In this document: positions 59,001 through 64,000 of the stretch, in pieces | Numbering within the stretch: the first letter of the stretch is position 1 | Layout: every line of letters starts with the position of its first letter | Source: Prunus persica | Lineage: Eukaryota > Streptophyta > Magnoliopsida > Rosales > Rosaceae | DNA: 64,000 bases | Direction: 5' to 3' | Assembly: GCF_000346465.2 (NCBI RefSeq) | Contig: NC_034014.1 | Coordinates: 17,916,361-17,980,360 of the forward strand | Made by a program: the position numbers and the translations under genes | Notes under the pieces: generated by a model | What the model saw: the letters and a program-made list of their open reading frames with translations, nothing else | Told to the model about the DNA's origin: nothing | The model's database searches: none

Positions 59001-62000
59001 TTTTCATATTTGTATCTTGCAGTATCAGTCCAAACATTAGAGAAGGTTTGCTGGAAACATTTTATGGAGTTTATGAGAAGGATCCAGATAAGGTTTTTTA
59101 ATCGTTTCCTTTTGTTTTAATATTTGAAGGATAGTAGCCCCCGATCATGGTTAGGGCTACAAAATTACTAAATTGACTTGAATTAATTATACCATGGTTC
59201 CATTTTGTGTCTATGATCCACCAATTGATGGAAACTATTTATACTGGTGCAGGTCCTTCAGGCAATGATTCAGATGGGTGTTCTTGTGCCTACTGGAGAT
59301 ATGACAGCTGTGAGACGAACAGCACTATTCTTTCTTAACAGGTGCTTTCGATAGAGAGGAAACAGAAAATTTGAATATAGCATGGGTCCCTTTTTCGCTT
59401 ATTAATATTTTTGTTTAGTCGTTTTTTTTGGGTTAAAATTTTAAATTCCCTGATGTTGAACAATTCAAGAGCTACTTGGCCAATAATGCTTCTGTGGCAA
59501 ATCAGAATTTTATAAATATGACTGGTAGTGATGCATAAACTTGCAACGTGCAACATAAGACCAACTATATCATCTTTTGGTTTGAGTGGAGTTTTTATTT
59601 AGGTTGGTCTGCTGTCATGCTTGCATCAGTCATGAACGAACGATTCTATTATTTCTGTAGTTGTACATTGTCTTATGGCCTGGGGCATAATTTTCATTGA
59701 CTGACAGCCTGTTATCCTTGGATGTAAGCAAGCTGTTAGGTTAAAACATACCTTGTTTACTTTGATTAGTGATTCCAAAGTGAGAGGTAGATAAGTCTCA
59801 GCAGAAGAACAAGTTTCAAATCTTTGCTCTATTTCTTGAATTCTTTTCTGAATGCTGAAATTTTGCAGTTTTGAAGAGCGTCTTGCTGCACAGAGAAAAG
59901 AGAAAGAAATGGCAACAGCGGAACTTGGGTTTAAAAAGCCATTGAGCAAGGAGGAAAGGATAGAGAAAAAGAAGGAAAGGCTTGCTGCAATTGGTAATTA
60001 ACCTGGTTTGAAATCTAGTATCCATGATACGGCGCTATACCTGACTATAGTTTTGGAATTTCGCAACTAACTATTTTGGAATTTCGCAACTAACTATTTG
60101 ATTTGGAGGCTCAGCTCAGTTTGCAATCAATAGCATGATAGGCATGAGAGTTTAAGTCAAGTCCTGCGTTTAAAGACATTTTTTTGCCGATAGAAATAAT
60201 TGTATATAGCTTTACAGTGTCCAGCTTCTTGTTTAATTTAGTAATAAGAACTGCTTTCGAGTGGCTGATCATTTATACTGGGACCAATTCATGGCATGTC
60301 TAGTTTGAGACACAGTCGGGAAAGTCTCTAGGATTAACTAGTAGTTTAAAAGACTTCTCAGTCCATATGTATGTATAAGTTAGTAAATGTAATGTGACCC
60401 GCTTACTTTATTTGGTTTACAATTGAATAAGTAAATTAACGAACACTGGATCCTCTATTCATATCTCAAATATTTTATGATTTGGCTAGACTTTATTCTT
60501 TTTAGTTCCGTATTGAGTAAAGTCCAAATAATATTTTGGGGTTTTCCCTATCTATGCCGTACAGAGATGAAGTTATGAAACTAGTTATTTAAGCCTTTGG
60601 GTAAAGTTCAGCCACCTGGGCTTATTAAAATGATATGTGTGACCAGGGGTCTTATGAGTTAAACGTGTTTACGCACCAAGTTTTCCTGCCTGATTGTGTT
60701 AACATTTCTTTTTTAAATTATGTAAAATTTGAGTCCGGGCTTGAACTGTAATTAAGGGTAAGCACTTTTTGTCCAGTAGCTGGATTTCCAAATCTGAGAT
60801 TAGTTAGTTGTGAAAAGTTTCCACAGAAATTGATGCAACACATATCTTATTGCACATTTTTCCACTGCATATTGATGCCTGCTACTCGTACCTTGCATTC
60901 TTTTTAACAGGGGAAGATTTATTAGCCATTGCAGCAGACCAACCCTTCAGATTTCCTGCGACATTCACATTTGTTGTTAGAGCATTTTCAGGTAATGTAA
61001 TAGGAATATGGCGGAGACATTTTTCATAGGAGAAAAGAATGTATATATGCATGCATTTACTTTGCTTATTGCACATGTTTATATATATCATCTCTAATTA
61101 GATTTATTTATTCTCTGTTTTCAGTATTGGATGGCATTGGGAAGGGTCTTGATCCTCGATTTGATATTACTGAGATTGCCAAACCGTGAGTATAATTTTA
61201 GGTTTAATATAATTTCAAAGTATTTTCATTGAAACCCTCTAAGATTTTGCTAGTTTTACTACCCTTTGTTTTTGACAAATCTTGGATGCTCTGCCTTGTA
61301 GCTACGCACTGGAATTGCTAAAATTTCGTGAAGCTGGAGTTGAAGTCGTTCTTAAGGCAAGCATGGACCATCTGTATTAAAATATCTTATAGTACAATGT
61401 TCTAATACAAACCACGTATTCTTACACTCAAACTTATAAATGTTCCAGGACCTCCGAAATAGATGGGACAGGCAGTCTCGTGCATTCTATAACTTATTTA
61501 GACAGGCTGACAGAGTTGAAAAGCTTGCTGAAATTATTCAAAGATTGGTACCAATTAATTTATTCTGTGCACTAATAATATGACTATGAATATTTGTTAT
61601 AATTTCTCACTTGTGGATGTCCGTGATTTATTTATAGGAGCAAGGCGATCTGAAACTTAGAGTTCGGACTTTGGAATCTGAGAGGGCATTCCAGCGAGTC
61701 GCAACAGTTCAGAAGACTGTAGGAAATGTGAGTTCTGCTGGCTCATGATCTAGTGTTGCACATATCGTACTTATCTTTTGGGGAATTTGTTTCTATACAT
61801 AGTAACCTTTTATGATTTAAATTGTCTTTTATTTATGCGGTTCCATCAGCTATAGACAAAAGATAGTTGGTAAAGGCTTATTGAGCTTTGGCTCTTTCCT
61901 CCCATCCCCAAGCACTAGTGGGTTTCACTTCAATGATTTATCAGCATTTTCTAAGTGCACCAAGTTATTTGGATGATAAGTGTAACATATCTAGATATCA

Positions 62001-62849
62001 AATATACCAGCTTTCCTAGTAACATTATTGAATGACATTTAAAATGAAGAACTTTGATAGCCATAGAAGAAAGAAAGTTTGGTCACTTTTCTGAGTGTCG
62101 TCTTAAGTTCTTAACTAAGTACACATGTACAGTTTCTGTATCTCTCTTATCTGCTACATCTTATATCAGAAACTTTTCCAAAATAAAAAAGAAACGTACT
62201 TTAGTTATATGCATTGTTTACTTCAACTAGTTGAACAGCTCATTAGACAGAATATTGTGTCAATGTTTGTCTGTGTCATTTGGGAGTAATGGCATGCCCA
62301 ACATAGGCAGGCCGGGTGAGACAGATGGACTGAAGCAATAGACATGCTTTAATGTGATTAACTGATTTAGTTTTGAATTCAAGCTGTGTGCAGGTAATTA
62401 GCTTTAAAGAATTAGTAATTGTACGTGAGAGTAAGCTGCTGTTTAATATGAGTCTAAAGATCTGTATGGTCTTGATAATAAGTTCAATGTCATAAATGAT
62501 ATTAGAATAAGTTTGAAATGGTTATAATAATATCTACTCCATTGATTTTGATCTTCAATATGACTAATTTGCAGGCAGTTGCTGCCGGAAGCCTAATAAA
62601 TCTTGCAACGATCTTGTATATTAATTCCATTCGAGTAAGCTATCAAAATTGCTTTTGGTATATATGACTTCGTGTTGCCTGTTGCCAAATTTTACTTGAT
62701 GCTCATTTCTGATGCTTTCAATTTCTTTTCAGTTTCCTGCCATTGTCGCATATGTCTTGTGTGCATTTTTCGGCCTTCAGGTTCTCATAGGCATCATAAA
62801 GGTGAAAAAGTTTGATGAGCGGGAGAGGTTGATAACGGGAACTGCTTAG
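53039..62849 (+). CDS. ABC1K8: ABC1-family atypical kinase, chloroplast (ABC1K8/OSA1), 20 exons
   Basis: Exons: 53039-53518, 54477-54612, 55256-55422, 56215-56335, 56515-56615, 57080-57178, 57270-57380, 57485-57564, 57667-57736, 58852-58925, 59023-59092, 59253-59341, 59869-59993, 60911-60991, 61125-61185, 61302-61356, 61449-61547, 61638-61727, 62575-62634, 62733-62849; 2286 nt, 761 aa, the length I recall for Arabidopsis OSA1. There is a Ser/Arg-rich plastid transit peptide (about 1-55) and a Gly/Ser/Asn-rich variable linker (75-135). ABC1 core: KIGQ (237-240), AAAS in AAASLGQVHRA (297-300), Lys317 in VVVKVQRPG, ExD (369-371), HADPHPGN (452-459), DFG (474-476). Two C-terminal hydrophobic segments lie at 704-721 and 724-747. 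In Arabidopsis it is a chloroplast envelope protein affecting oxidative-stress, cadmium and iron responses. All core residues are present. A 3' UTR intron (donor GTGAGT at about 62859) is possible. Confidence 0.95.
56690..56765 (-). repeat. tRNA-like SINE head in ABC1K8 intron 5 (antisense)
   Basis: On the - strand TTAGCTCAATTGGCTGGCAT (A-box-like) is followed about 45 bases later by TAGGTTCCAATCTCC (B-box-like). It reads like the tRNA-derived head of a plant SINE in reverse orientation. It is not a functional tRNA: I see no complete cloverleaf or CCA-side acceptor stem. Confidence 0.45.
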
Positions 62850-64000
62850 ACAATTGGTGAGTGAAACTTATTCTATTGATCTTTGTCTTAAATAATTGAA
62901 GAGTCTTACCACAGTCATCAGAGGAAAAATATGTGGTCCATAAATGATTATTGTTAATTCTTTCAGAAACCAAATAGGCAAATACTGCTGTCCATAAAGG
63001 GTTAGATTCTTCGTAGTTGGTCTATTAATGTACGAGAATACTTGTGCGACTGCTATTTGCAACTACACAGTTCTGCTCATTCTTATTATCCTATTCTATA
63101 GGCAGAGTGAATTGATCTACCTGTTCTTGCTGATGAACATGAAATGCTCCGTGTTTTTATTCTCCTTATAATATGTACTGAAACGTTTGCTTTACATATT
63201 TTGTGGAACTTTCGGTCCATTTTTTCAAGCAGTGATCCAGCTCACGGTTTACAAGTCAACCTTCTGATCCTCGAAGAGAATTAGGATCTTGGGATTACTG
63301 TAACACGGTACTTCTACCAACAATATGATTCTGAACTTCCAGCTCGCAGGTTTGTGATGCATGTTTAGATGCCGAACACGGGCTGTTCATCCGAAGTTTA
63401 ATAAGAGTTGGTGTTATCCCTTTGTTAGGTTAGGTTGGCTATTGCCATTTTGTTGCCATTGTCCCAAATTCATGTCTCCAAATGAAGATATGTCGTCATT
63501 TTTCAGGTTGATGACTGTATAGGGCAGCTTGTAGCCCAAATGTAGAGTTCTTTGTAACAATCTTGTAGCTAAGAGCCTGACAATGGCCGTCTGTGGTCTC
63601 CAATCAAAATTTGACGTGGTCCAGTGTGCATATTTGTTGTATAATGTTGTATCATGTAGAGTTTTTGTTTTCTTTTTCTATATGTAAGCATGCAATAAGC
63701 ATGCAACGTATAGCCATAATTGAATAAGAGTTTCCTTGCAGTTTTTGAATCCGTGCAGCTTATCATGTAAGCTATAGTTGGCCGTATTTGCATATAGCTG
63801 CAAGTTTATTTACTAAGACTTGTACTTTAAACATCAGTTGCTTTCTTTTTGTCCAAAGTGGAGGGAGTTGAATTTGCTATGTTTTATCTCTTGCACCAAC
63901 AAAAAAGAGTGTGTTTTACTTGAATTCCTTTTAGGTGCCTTTTTGGGGGCTCTTGGGGGCTTCCTAGAAAAGTACTTGGCAGTGCTTCCTAAAGAAACAC
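62850..64000 (+). other. ABC1K8 3' UTR and downstream region
   Basis: A possible UTR intron runs from about 62859 to TTCTATAG at 63101. A TTGTATAATGTTGTATCATG run at 63635-63655 and AATAAG motifs near 63694 and 63724 are in the region where the transcript probably ends. No further gene begins before the window ends. Confidence 0.4.

Overview
This is a plant nuclear window: GT-AG split genes with long introns, an AT-rich background and many transposons. Family features point to a dicot, probably a rosid. A Rosaceae (Prunus-like) source is plausible from the transposon families, but this is inference. Five protein-coding genes can be assembled from spliced exons. They are a HEAT INTOLERANT 4-like gene (HIT4; + strand, 12008-18920), CPR5 (- strand, 20223-24681), an intronless NF-YB subunit gene (- strand, 42804-43493), a DUF1771/SMR-domain gene (+ strand, 49366-51505) and ABC1K8/OSA1 (+ strand, 53039-62849, 20 exons, 761 aa). 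CPR5 and ABC1K8 are also neighbours in Arabidopsis (At5g64930 and At5g64940, from memory), so the gene frame looks anciently colinear, with about 28 kb of transposons and two further genes between them here.

Region by region: 1-2487 holds AT-rich sequence and a decayed copia-type element (LTR end, tRNA-Met primer binding site, broken gag). 2488-10965 is a decayed hAT element on the - strand. Its transposase reading frame is split by a long LTR-like insertion (3298-9264) with a perfect 5-bp target duplication. That insertion is itself interrupted by a MULE (4334-5637) with roughly 100-bp terminal inverted repeats, a perfect 10-bp target duplication and a captured fragment resembling the synaptotagmin N-terminus (a Pack-MULE). 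12-25 kb holds HIT4 and CPR5. 25-42 kb is a transposon cluster: hAT elements at 25170, 27335, 30888 and 40195, a second MULE at 26315, a broken Ty3/gypsy element with an antisense coiled-coil reading frame and a gag, and several MITEs. 42.8-43.5 kb is the NF-YB gene. 44-48 kb is intergenic with hairpin MITEs and a Harbinger-like MITE. 48-64 kb holds the SMR gene and ABC1K8, with two MITEs between them.

The genes do not form one pathway. CPR5 (nuclear-pore membrane protein in immunity and senescence), HIT4 (heat-induced chromatin decondensation) and ABC1K8 (plastid oxidative-stress kinase-like protein) are all stress-linked, but their adjacency is best read as inherited gene order. No new multi-gene system was found. 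The most unusual object is the nest in 2.5-11 kb (hAT > LTR > Pack-MULE > synaptotagmin fragment), in which three target-site relationships give a relative order of insertion.
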